A DNA stretch of 64,000 nt, taken from Tricholoma matsutake. Its lineage: Eukaryota > Basidiomycota > Agaricomycetes > Agaricales > Tricholomataceae. Position 1 is the first letter of the stretch; each line of letters opens with the position of its first letter. The notes under the pieces were generated by a model, which saw only the letters and a program-made list of their open reading frames with translations, searched no databases and was not told the DNA's origin. The translations under genes and the position numbers were made by a program. Positions 52,075 through 61,797 of the stretch are shown one piece after another. The stretch is taken from positions 7,006,001 to 7,070,000 of the forward strand of contig AP026542.1 of NCBI GenBank assembly GCA_026075535.2, given 5' to 3'.

Positions 52075-52767
52075 TTAATCCTTCAGCTCCCAACTGACTC
52101 CACAACCACAACCGCTTCCTTTCGCTCTAGGATTGTCAGACACCCTAAAACTGCTTCCAATAAGCTCTGTCGCGAAGTCGATGGTTGACCCGTTTAGAAG
52201 AGGGAACGATACTGCATCAATGAGGACATTAGAAGGTTGCAATGCAGGGTGAGAAAAATGGCTGTAAGAATAAACAATCAAACAAAAGTAGTAGTAGGAG
52301 GATGAAGCAGTACGAACTAGTCGTCTGGCGAACGGCTGGTAGCGAGTTCCATTTTATATTGGTATCCATGGCACCCTCCAGATTCTACCGCGATCCGAAG
52401 AGCTGCCTCAGGGTTATTTTCCCGAGTCGATATTGCTCTAAGTTGCTGACAATGTTACGGTTAGTCGCGAATGACAGCTATCGCAAAGCCACATTACTTC
52501 GGCAGCACGGTCGGTAATGATGAGTTTAATGTCTTGGTGCGGTAGAACTTCCACATCGAGCTCCCCTTTCTTAAGATATTCAGCAGATGGCGAGAAGAGG
52601 ACGACTGTAGGATGTGCTGGTGGTTTTGTAGCTAAAGCTACATTACGAGGAAGGGTGGTTGATATGGACCGCGCTGAAGTCGGAATCGACCAAAGATATT
52701 GACGATGACACCTCTGGAATCCAGACGGCTGGCGGAATAGACGGGAGGCAAAACGAAGGATGGACAT
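52075..52767 (-). CDS. ISA2: Mitochondrial iron-sulfur cluster assembly protein ISA2
   Basis: A-type carrier. The N-terminal presequence is MSILRFASRLFRQPSGFQRC. The core has HQDIKLIITDRAAEQLRAIS, then ESGGCHGYQYKMELATSRSP, and the end TIDFATELIGSSFRVSDNPR with GSGCGCGVSWELKD. The three cluster-binding cysteines (GGCHG and CGCG) are present. The intron join is unusual: exon 2 ends GAC GAC TA, and the donor starts GTTCGT, so an in-frame TAG appears only if unspliced; after splicing it becomes TAC for Y in DDYHFSHP. Isa2 works with Isa1 and Iba57 to make [4Fe-4S] clusters. Confidence 0.9.
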
Positions 52768-53001
52768 TGCAACTTGAAAATGATTTGCCAATGATGCCCT
52801 ACAGCTACAAGCAAATGTAAATAACAAGTCCACTAAATGAAGCAACACGTTCACAAGTAATACTAGCGATGAATCAAAAATAAAAGTAGGGTGCGAGATG
52901 TACGTATGGATTCCAAATGTCTGTGGAAATCAATGCTGAGAGCAATACCGCTCGACAAGTCAATTGTGATATAAGGGGAATTTCCGTGACCTTCGGCCGA
53001 C

Positions 53002-54101
53002 TTAACAGACGACACAGCAGGACCAGCTTTTCTTCACCTCGGCCTCCTGCGGCGCAGACTTGCCGCTACTCCGTCTCCTGTGATGCTTAACATCCGAACT
53101 CTGACCGTGACCACTTGTCGGGACACCATCCCTCATCAACATACTAGCTCTTGTGGCGGTCTCAAAGACTTCATCTACTCCTTCAATTTTCAGGGCAGAA
53201 CATTCCTTGTACGCGCGTGCACCAATAACTTGCGCTACTCGTTCTCCTTGCTCACGAGTGACCCACGGCGGGCTAGGATTATCTGGTGTCGGATGATACG
53301 GCGTAGTTGGACGAAGATCGGCTTTGCAACCAACAAGGATGACGGGAATAGTTGGGCCACATATAGAACGCACTTCTTCTATCCACTGGGTTATATATAT
53401 ATATACCTAAGTAAGCAACGTTTTCGAATTCGAATGAGATTTTCACACCTTCGTGGTTACATTTTCCAGCGAATCGGGGGTGTCGAGAGCAAATGCTATG
53501 AGAATGACATGAGATTTGGAATACGACATTGGCCGTAAGCGCTGAGTCCAGAATATGAGGAAATATGTTCGACAAGGCAGTGTTCAAGGTTATACCTCGT
53601 ATTCTTCTTGACCACTAAGGAGCGGAATAAGCACGCAGCAGCTTCCCAAGCAATGTTTGCAACATACGCAGTATCCCAGAGAGCCAACTGAACAGGCTTC
53701 TCGTCAAGTCTGATTTCCGCAACATAGTTGTCGAAGACAGCTGGTACGGTGAAAAATTAGAGGGAGGAGGATTAGCAGGGCATTGTGACGGCGCACTTGG
53801 TTGCTGATGGCACGGTAATCTCATCAGGAAATATCTTCTACTAGGAAGAATCCACGACATACATATTCCTTGGGAAACTCCCCGAGGGCGAAGGAACACA
53901 GTAGCGACGTTTTACCACATGCGCCTGTTCCCAACCATTCAGCCTGTCAGATCACGTCTTGAATGGTCAATTACGTGCCGTCGCCAACGATGACCAGTTT
54001 TCTCCGTATCTGAAACGAGAAATGCATATTTCAGTGGCATCCAGAAAAGACGGTGTCTATAAGATGACGATGCGGTGGCTTACCGGATTCTGGGAAGACA
54101 T
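53002..54101 (-). CDS. Rho-family small GTPase (Rho2-like)
   Basis: Exon 1 gives MSSQNP, then IRRKLVIVGDGACGKTSLLC, effector region EYVPTVFDNYVAEIRLD, ALWDTA|GQEEYE, a G4 element VILVGCKADLRP and ECSAL. A Ser/Pro-rich insert and polybasic stretch (KHHRRRSSGK) precede CaaX CVVC, so the protein is likely prenylated and membrane-bound. One intron lies between GDG and ACGKT and can be read only as GC-AG (donor G^GCACGT near 53970-53976). The NKxD motif is CKAD here. Rho2-type GTPases regulate cell-wall synthesis and actin; the subtype is inferred from overall likeness. Confidence 0.88.
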
Positions 54102-54754
54102 GAATAAGTTTATATGGTTTCGTTAAATCGGACAGGACACGGCTTGTAACCTAAAGAGGTTGGTTGTGACACAAGGAGAACTATGAATCGTTATAAAGAA
54201 AGTGGTTAGATGACAGCCAGGACGTTGAGGATAAGACTGCACGTGAACAAGAATAAGCATCACAGCCTTCGGCGACAACAGTCAGGCGAAATGTGACTGA
54301 GGACTATATCTACACAGTGGACTAGTAACTGTACTCTACAAAAGCGTTCTATGAGAGCAAACAGGCAGTAGAGGAACCCAAAGCCGCGTATGTGGTATGT
54401 CGCGTGGGGAAGTAGGCTCGCGAGCAGCAGACTAGTCCATTCCTCGCCGCTGCTCAGACGAGCCTTATCAGAATCATTCAACCATTGCCCAACATTCAAC
54501 ACTTAAAAAAATGACTATTTCCTTTTAACGGAAAAGGTCGTTCCCTTGAACGTTGATGAAACTGACAAAACTCACTGCAAAAATAAATTGCATCGAGCGA
54601 TGGCTGCTAGTAACGGGTTGGTCTCAATTAATTATATACTTCAATCTCGAGGACTGGCTTGCTGGCCAGGAGGATACTTAATTGAAAACCATCAGCCCTC
54701 GGGAGTAGGAGGGGTCTGCTTACTTCGGAGCCAGCGGTTCTCTTCCTGAACTCA
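54102..54754. other. Intergenic, nothing recognised
   Basis: 653 bp between the Rho start and the PanB stop, both on the minus strand. Open frames here have no known domain. It should hold the Rho promoter. Confidence 0.4.
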
Positions 54755-55818
54755 TTATGCATCGCGCCCAGTTTCCTGCTCAAGAAACTTTTCCCATTCC
54801 AACTTATCCATCGTGTAACTCTCCCCATCTTCTGTGGGATATGCACCCTTTCTGACAGCATCAGTATACTGCCGGACCCCCAAGTCACGAGCGTTTTTGA
54901 GATCCGCAAAGTGTCGGACAAACTTGGGCTTGTGCCCAGGCCACGTCCCTAGTGCGTCATCCCAGACAAGGACCTAACCAGACTCAATATCTGCTTCCGT
55001 TAACCGAGCGAGAAATTGCAAAGGCTCACCTGACCACTTGTCCAGGGCCCTGCTCCAATCCCAATCGTAGGAACCGTCAGACGGTCCGTAATATACTTGC
55101 CCAGCTCCTTGGGTACAGCTTCCACGACAACTGAGAATGCCCCTGCATCTTCTAAGGCCAACGCATCGTCCACTATCCGTTTCGCATTTTTCACGGTCCG
55201 TCCTTGGACTCTATAGCCCGACAAGGCAGTATGTCGCTGTGGGAGCAATCCTACATGCGCCATGACGGGGATACCCACTTGCGTCAATTTTCGGACGATG
55301 TCTACGATTTCAATGCCACCCTCGACTTTGAGAGCATCGACATGGCCTTCCCGGATCATCCGGACAGCATTCGTGACTGCGGAGGACGTGCAATCTTGGT
55401 AGGAGCCAAATGGCATATCAGCAACGAGAAGCGGGTGCGTTGTTCCTCGGGAAACAGCTCGTGCATGGTGTATCATTTCTGTTAGGGTCAACTGGGTAGT
55501 GGAGCGATACCCTAAGCATACTTGGGCCAAGGAATCGCCGACAAGGGTGATGTCGAGATCCGGATTGGAAGAGCACGCAAGTCCGGTTGGGTAATCGTAT
55601 GCCGTCAACATGGTTATAGGAACTTTGGAAGCTCTTTTGTTTTGGAGGGATTGGATAGTCACTTTGTTATGAACTACTTGTCGTCATTTGATAATTCGCA
55701 TCAAAGCCGCAAGCGGAAGCTCACCTTCTTTCGCTAGTCCGTAGACACTCATTGATCGGAATTGGAGGCGGGGTAAGCTTAACATCGCCAACGCACTACG
55801 TCGAGAAAGCACGAGCAT
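54755..55818 (-). CDS. panB: Ketopantoate hydroxymethyltransferase
   Basis: Vitamin B5 (pantothenate) pathway enzyme, ECM31/PanB type. Exon 1 gives MLVLSRRSALAMLSLPRLQF, a likely mitochondrial presequence, then GLAKE|VTIQSLQNKR. The barrel includes SKVPITMLTAYDYPTGLACS, LVGDSLAQVCLGYRST, LLVADMPFGSYQD, DALKVEGGIEIVDIV, VMAHVGLLPQRHTALSGYRV and VVVEAVPKELGKYI, with metal ligands in VGDS and ADMP. The last part GIGAGPWTSGQ joins to VWDDALG and ends EQETGRDA. It transfers a hydroxymethyl group from methylene-tetrahydrofolate to ketoisovalerate. Confidence 0.92.
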
Positions 55819-56109
55819 GTTGAGCACGTTAAAGTAGGGGAAGAAGTCGATATGCCTAGGTCAGGCACTTGTAAGGGAATATCATACGACTCGGTTGCAT
55901 ACTATACGGATGGGGTGATAAGAGCGGAACAATAGGAATCACGACGCGGTGCATGCAGTGATAAAGTGATGACCGCGGTTTGTACTCGACCCCCTCCGCT
56001 CACCATACTGCCAATGAGTCTAAGTACTAGTAGACAGCTCGACATCAACATGTGATGTAACACGTGATTGACACGAATTCAATCACGTGCGTTGCTTGAG
56101 TTCTCGTTC

Positions 56110-57090
56110 ATGCTTCCACTACAAGACATCACAGATCGCGTACTTCCAAATAAAAGACCCCGTCGCGGTGCACTCAGAAGAACAAGAACCATACCGTCGT
56201 CTCTCCCTCCATCTTCTCCTCCCTCTGCCTCTTCTCATTCACCAGAGCCTAAACTTGATGACATTTTTACCAACAATGATCAGCTATCATCTTTACCCAT
56301 TCTTTCCAGCGATGACGAACTCAGTCGTGTTACCAAGAAAGACGACAAACTGAATATAATACAGTCAGACGAAAACGCCGACACGTCTGACCCATTTGGA
56401 TTCTTTGCACTCGAGAAAAAGCTCAAGGCACGGCTTCCACAACACAGTATCGCATTGACGATAACATAGCCCCACTCACACTAACTAAACAGATTGGAAA
56501 GCGCAACCTGATTGGAATCGGGAAATTAAGCGAAGGCATTTTTAGCCCGAGAACAAGTTCCTTACCAAGCACTCCTTCGCCATCCAGACCTCCTGCTAAT
56601 AGAACGCACGAGAGCTCGCCGATCGAAAACGCAGAGGAATCAGACCAGGTGATTCGCAAGACATCTAAGAGAAGCCGAGGAACAAAATCACATGTCGACG
56701 AGAGTCCCAGTGCCCTCACGGCATCAGTGAAGATCGTGACTTCGAAACAACCCATTCGTCGAGCAGTCGTTGCGAGAAAGCAGAGCAAACCACCTGACAG
56801 TGGTGAAGATGCAGAAGATGATGCTCAGTCAGGTAGCAAGGGAAGGGCGCCAAGAAATGCGAGGAAACGCGGGACTGTCTATCGAAAGCCGAGGAAAAGA
56901 GTAAACGGACAGAAGGAGGCTCTTGATTGCGATAGCAAGGAATTGGAGGTTCGTTCGCACCTTGTCTTGAGCTGGTTATTTCGACCGATCTCTTACTTAG
57001 AAAGGGGAGCGAGAACGTCAAGCACGTGTGGAATACTTCAAGAAGTTGCAAGACTATCAACTTCAGAAGGAGAACGTATATGTTATTTGA
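56110..57090 (+). pseudogene. Ser/Lys-rich nuclear-type protein with a probable frameshift
   Basis: Exon 1 starts MLPLQDITDRVLPNKRPRRG and contains DPFGFFALEKKLKA, then runs to an early stop at about 56469. From near 56440 the other frame continues, reading IDDNIAPLTLTKQIGKRNLI, SPRTSSLPSTPSPSRPP, KSKPPDSGED-type and RKRGTVYRKPRKRV. It joins across an intron to KGERERQARVEYFKKLQDYQ LQKENVYVI and TGA at 57090. No GT-AG or GC-AG intron fits the frame change, so either an indel or a sequencing error is present. The basic, Ser/Pro-rich make-up suggests a nuclear protein; the family is unknown. Confidence 0.55.
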
Positions 57091-57248
57091 CTTCACTGTT
57101 TTCTTAGCACGAAAACGGTACTTATCACGACTACATTATCTTCTGAAGACAGCATGTGGTCGGATGGTTGTACTTGTAACACTGCTGGCACTGACCTGTG
57201 TTTCCCACAGAAACACAGCCTCAGAAACATGTTTTAAGACTTCTGATT

Positions 57249-57274
57249 TGTATATGATATGATATGATATGATA
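57249..57274. repeat. ATATG/TGATA microsatellite
   Basis: Five-base units 'tgata' repeat about five times, just downstream of the plus-strand gene's TGA. Confidence 0.7.
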
Positions 57275-57410
57275 GTAATGGGTTGACTATGTTATGTAAT
57301 AACTCAGGTGCAGAGTAATCTGAACCTTGCCAACACTAGGTAAAGTAAAGTAAGGAGAAGTAAAGTAAAGTAGAGTAGAGTAAAGCAGAAAAGGAGGAAA
57401 TGAGACCATA

Positions 57411-57821
57411 TCAAGCAGTGTAAGCTACGAGTACACGAGAGGAGGAGGAGGGAGATATCAGAGATAAGAATGAAGGAAGCATTACTGTTTTCTTTTGGTG
57501 ATGTGGGTAGTGAGGAGCAAACTCACGATGTACTATACCCCAAATTCGAGCCGCTAAGCGAATAGAAGTCGCATGACAGTTGTTGGCCAACCATTGAGTG
57601 AGTCGTTGCCGCTGCGTATGAGTAAGATGCCGAAGATTGTGATCGTCAAGGAAACCTTCGATGGGTGGTATCAATCCCTGATAATAGAAACTTCGAGCAG
57701 ATGGCCAGTGGTTGGAATTAACGAAAAGGGATTCCAACATAGGCCAAAGGTGTATGTGTTGCTGGTGATGGGATCCAAATATCTGCAAAGTGTTGGAGAC
57801 AGAGTCTTGCAGAGAGTGCAC
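57411..57821 (-). pseudogene. LINE C-terminal ORF piece
   Basis: In frame with HVLESTHHIFTECLCFQTLH upstream it reads HSLQDSVSNTLQIFGSHHQQ, then NLRHLTHTQRQRLTQWLANN and RLAARIWGIVHREFAPHYPH. This is the CxC/H-type end of Agaricomycete LINE proteins. A frame change separates it from the RNase H piece. Confidence 0.6.
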
Positions 57822-57899
57822 AGAATTATGATGGAGAGTTTGAAAGCATAGGCATTCTGTGAAAATATGATGTGTAGATTCAAGGACGTGGCAACCAAA

Positions 57900-59570
57900 T
57901 CAACACCATGGTTGAAAACCATTATGTAGTCTGGAAGATAAGGTTAAAGCTGAATCTAGTTGATCGCTATGTGCATATAATTGGATGACAGCAGAGTAAG
58001 AAGATGGTGCTCGAGTATAAGGGTAATCGGGGGGTGGATGTTGATCATAGAGGTCGAAGGAAATGACAGAAGGATGAGGAGAAGGAGAGTTGAGATTTGC
58101 TAAACCATTTTCGATGAAAAGAGAGATTGAGGAGTCGAAAAACCCAAAGACGGGGGTGTACGGCATGAATTCATCCATAGTAAATGTCAGCAAAGGAGCA
58201 GCGGGAATGGTGCACTGATGTTGGTGAGAGTGGGATACGACATGATCCACTAAGCAGTTTAACTGGGAAGGTACAGTATCGTGATCAGTATGAGCTCGGA
58301 CGTAAGACAAGGAGGAAGAGGAAATGAGGTGGTGAGTAGATGGCGCAAGAACCTCTTCATCTATTCCTGCAATTGAAACATGGTCCTCAACTTCTTTTGC
58401 TGCCCCTGAAATGACCTTCAATATCCACCGATAAAGGGACCGCGCCAGGTGCAGGAAGAGAGCTTGTGGGGTGGTACAAAGAGGATTGTTGAGGAGGTTA
58501 AGAGAGTTGAGATGGTCTGTGTAGATGATTGGGGGTGAGAGGGACTGGGAAGATTGTTGAGCAAGCAATAAGGCAATGAGAATACCATATGCTTCTGCAA
58601 GGTAAATATCAGTGGCACGACGAAAAGAGTGAAGGGAGAGTGGGAAAACATGGCCGTTGCTGAAAATGGCACATGTAACTAAAAGATGGTTGTGAGGAAG
58701 TATTACTTTTGAACCATCAGATGCGAAAAAGTGAGGTTGGGCAGGATAAGGGGTGGATAGTAAAGGAAGATTGGTGATCCATGTAATAGAGTTTTCTGCG
58801 AGGTGTTGTTGTGTTGAATTAGGTAATAGGAAGAGTGGTTCAGGATGTGAGATATAGGGAAGGAAGGAGGAGAGGAAAAGAAGCCAGGAGGAAATTATTG
58901 GCCAGTCATGGGTGAGATAAGTTTTCTGGAAGGTGAGGTTGAAAGGGGTGAAGGAGGATAGGAAAGGAGAGTGTGAGGAATAGGACCAATAACCAACTTG
59001 ATGTAGGAAGGCATAACCATTTTTGGCAAAGGTAGACAGGAGGTGGATGGAAAGATGAGGACAGTGAGGGAGGGTGGATGTGATATTGTAGAGATGCTGG
59101 AGAGAAATATCTCCAGAGAGGATGTATGAGAGATGAGTGTGATGAATGGAAAGATTGAGTGTTTTAAGCACAGAATAAGCAGAAAGCCATGAGCATGGTA
59201 GATGGTGTTTTTGACGAGAAAAGGCTGGAGAGTAAGGTGTGATAGAGAGGGGAGGATGACAGAAGTTCAATTGACAAGTCCAGTCTGCAAGCGTAATATG
59301 AGCAATATTACGGAACATTGCAATGTGATGGTTGAGGTCGCGCTGAAGGCCGGACACGGCAAGAGAGCTGTTAATGTGGGCAATGGATGGAAATCCGAAA
59401 CCCTGTGAATGAATGGGGAGAAATAACAAGGAAGAGTTGAAATGAAATGGCATTCCGAGATAATCATGGACCTTGTTCGAAATTTGCATATTGAGGGCAG
59501 CAGACTGTGAATCTGATAGTGGTTGGAAAGCCAATAGGGGTTGGATGCAGGAGATAAGTTTGAGGGACAA
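57900..59570 (-). pseudogene. LINE reverse transcriptase end and RNase H domain
   Basis: A 556-codon open piece. It begins ISCIQPLLAFQPLSDSQSAA and contains PHFFASDGSKVILPHNHLLV, IYLAEAYGILIALLLAQQSS, IIYTDHLNSLNLL, and YVRAHTDHDTVPSQLNCLVDHVV, the D-E-D-D layout of RNase H. It has no real start codon. It is the continuation of the RT piece at 59601-59975 after a frame change. Confidence 0.75.
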
Positions 59571-59600
59571 TAGTCATTGAATAGCTGTAAGAGGGAGGGG

Positions 59601-59975
59601 TCAAGCTAGGTGGGGAAACATGAAATGAAAGATAAGGTCTTGAATATGATGAAAATGTTGGAGAGGTTGATCAACAGGGACACGAAGAAATGTTGTGTGA
59701 GTGGTGACAACTGAAACAGGATTCTGAAAAGTTGTAAGGGAAGAAGGATCAGCGTGATCAACAGAGGGAATCATATAGGTTGACTGTGAGTCATGAGCAG
59801 GAAGCTGAAGGACATCAGCAGGAAATTCTGGAGCTTGATATGCATACAGATGGCTCTTCTGCCATTCAGTTTCCCACCCGTATGTGGCTTGAAAATGGTC
59901 AGCATCTCGAGCTAAAGATAAAAGAGTAGGGAGGAAAGTTGAGAATAAAAGACTATCATCCATGGCTTCAACCAT
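59601..59975 (-). pseudogene. LINE reverse transcriptase fragment
   Basis: Starts TMVEAMDDSLLFSTFLPTLL, the catalytic xxDD motif of this LINE family, and continues ATYGWETEWQKSHLYAYQAP. The upstream RT domain is missing because the Ty3 LTR begins next to it. Confidence 0.7.
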
Positions 59976-59977
59976 GG

Positions 59978-60274
59978 TGATGTAAGGGGACTAGGGGGGC
60001 GCCCTGTGTGTTTCTCCTATTTTTTACGTTCGTTCCATATTTTTCCTCACTTCATTTCCTTCTATTCTTCATTTTTTATGAATTTTCCGGATTTTATTAC
60101 TAATTTTCCCTTTCTATCATGTTTGTGCATGTTGACAGTTTTATATTTAGAGGCGGAGCACCCCTTCCAACACCTACCCCTTGGTATGATGTCATTCAGC
60201 GGCCTTGATCTGCCTATCTCTGCCTTTTCTATTTTTAGGTTATTATTTGATTTTTGTTGTCTTCACATATACTG
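59978..60274 (+). repeat. Partial LTR of element A
   Basis: 297 bp, about 97-98% identical to 61463-61759 of LTR B in inverted orientation, with about seven substitutions, mostly transitions. It lacks the U3/R part with the TATA box. Together with LTR B it forms a long inverted repeat. Confidence 0.8.
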
Positions 60275-60571
60275 GGCATCGGCAAAGGGTTCCTTAGAGT
60301 TTTCTCTTCAGATTTCCCTTTGCTAGGTGTGTCCCCAATCCCTGTACTATGTAGTATAATTTTAACTTTGGATTTCCCTTTGCTAGAGGCTGAGGTTGCC
60401 CTTATAGTAGAAAACTCTCCCCTAAGGCCCGAAATCGTGAATGCACTGCCCAAGATAGGCAGGTACAGAGTGGACAACACTTCCCAAAGCTCCACAGACT
60501 CCCTACACACTGTTCCAGATAGTCTCACCTTTACTGCGCCGCCATTTTTGCCAAACGCGCCCCCTAGTGAC

Positions 60572-61059
60572 ATGGATGCATCAGAGCGCCTCGATGCGCT
60601 TGAAAGCGACATTTCTGGAATACACGTGCAAATCGATTCGCTTAAATCTACAATTGAAAACTTTGTCAGGACCCTGCAGACTAACCCTATGACCAATATT
60701 CCCCCCATTGCGACTCCAAGTGCACCCAACAATGACATACCACCAAATGCACCCACTAAAGAGCGCGCCCAGATCAAACCATCCCCCCCCTGCTGAATTT
60801 GATGGCACACGTGTGCAGGGATGTGCCTTCCTTAATTCCTGTGAGTTATACATCAGTCTCCAATCACATCAATTCATTGATGAGGCTGCAAAAATTTATT
60901 GGGCCTTCACATACATGAAATCTGAATGCGCCTATCTCTACGTGGACTGTATTCTGCATCAAACTAAAGAACTCGGTTCTCTACCTTTCTCCACTTGGGG
61001 TGACTTTCGAGCCGAGTTTGTACACCACTTTTGTCCCCTCAACGAGTGCCACCGAGCAG
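60572..61059 (+). pseudogene. Ty3 gag, frameshifted and interrupted
   Basis: Starts MDASERLDALESDISGIHVQ, then IDSLKSTIENFVRTLQTNPM. The frame moves by one in a run of eight Cs at 60783-60790, after which it reads PAEFDGTRVQGCAFLNSCEL, IDEAAKIYWAFTYMKSECAY and FVHHFCPLNECHRAVT. This is a Ty3-type capsid domain. It stops where LTR B starts. Several Cys and His residues sit where related gag proteins have Arg, fitting CpG decay. Confidence 0.75.
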
Positions 61060-61759
61060 TGACATGACTTGAGTCATCCTCTTACCACCAGACGTGTAAG
61101 CTGAGGAATACACAGAGTGTAGCTACAGCTTATATACTGTTCCAGGACTATCTATCGTCCAATCAGAAGGTGAGATGCTTATCAGGTAAATATAGACAAG
61201 AACAATAGAAACAATAGGCCTCATGCCTTGCATGAGGCGTCTGATGTCATGGATCTGATGTCAAGGATCCAATGTCAACGGACCTCATGCAGAGGGGCTG
61301 TCGTACCACAGCATGTGTGGGAGTGGATTCAGGTGCATGGAGTCACCATGCATCAAGGTGTCTTCCGTCGGAAGTGAGTCGAGTCGAATAAGAAAATTAA
61401 AGTACCCAGCCTTGCTGGCATACGTCTGGTCATCCTGGGTTACGATAACAAAAATCATAACACAGTATATGTGAAGATGACAAAAATCAAATAATAACCT
61501 AAAAATAGAAAAGGTGGAGATAGGCAGATCAAGGCCGCTGAATGACATCATACCAAGGGGTAGGTGTTGGAAGGGGTGCTCTGCCTCTAAATATAAAACT
61601 GTCAACATGCACAAACATGATAGAAAGGGAAAATTAGTAATAAAATCCGGAAAATTCATAGAAAATGAAGAATAGAAGGAAATGAAGTGAGGAAAAATAT
61701 GGAACGAATGTAAAAAATAGGAGAAACACACAGGGCGCCCCCCTAGTCCCCTTACATCA
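61060..61759 (-). repeat. 3' LTR of element B
   Basis: 700 bp, read on the minus strand from TGATGTAAGG to CATGTCA (TG...CA ends). It contains a TATA box (61129-61136 as its complement) and a short ORF-like stretch (QTYASKAGYFNFLIRLDSL) without meaning. Its first 297 bp match LTR A. Confidence 0.8.
61129..61136 (-). promoter_or_regulatory. TATA box of LTR B
   Basis: The minus strand reads TATATAAG within GGAACAGTATATAAGC, placed in the promoter part of the LTR. Probable core promoter of the element. Confidence 0.5.
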
Positions 61760-61769
61760 CCCCCTCTCT
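61760..61769 (-). promoter_or_regulatory. Polypurine tract next to LTR B
   Basis: The minus strand reads AGAGAGGGGG directly before TGATGTAAGG, the usual plus-strand priming site beside the 3' LTR of a retrotransposon. Confidence 0.65.
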
Positions 61770-61797
61770 AAGATGCATTGCCCCGATGCATTCGAAA

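Larger units (their letters stand above)
57335..59977 (-). mobile_element. 5'-truncated LINE (non-LTR retrotransposon)
   Basis: On the minus strand the fragment holds the end of a reverse transcriptase, an RNase H domain and a zinc-knuckle-like end. It runs from the RT motif VEAMDDS at 59975 to a stop at 57411, then a simple 'taaag/aagta' repeat at about 57340-57395, which on the minus strand reads as a (TTTAC)n tail. The high-coordinate end is cut by the Ty3 LTR at 59978. Reading frames change near 59585 and 57895, so it is dead. Repeat tails of this kind are usual for LINE 3' ends. Confidence 0.8.
59978..61059 (+). mobile_element. Ty3/gypsy element A, 5' fragment (LTR part and gag)
   Basis: Element A runs plus. 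It starts with TGATGTAAGG (LTR) at 59978 and matches element B's LTR for 297 bp to 60274. The rest of its LTR and the primer site are missing: the leader begins straight after CACATATACTG. The gag gene follows and is cut at 61059, where the LTR of element B begins. The remainder of A would lie beyond the window. Confidence 0.75.

Noticed and set aside
61285..61731. 148-codon minus-strand frame as a protein gene
   Set aside because: It lies wholly within the LTR of the Ty3 element and is not conserved coding sequence.
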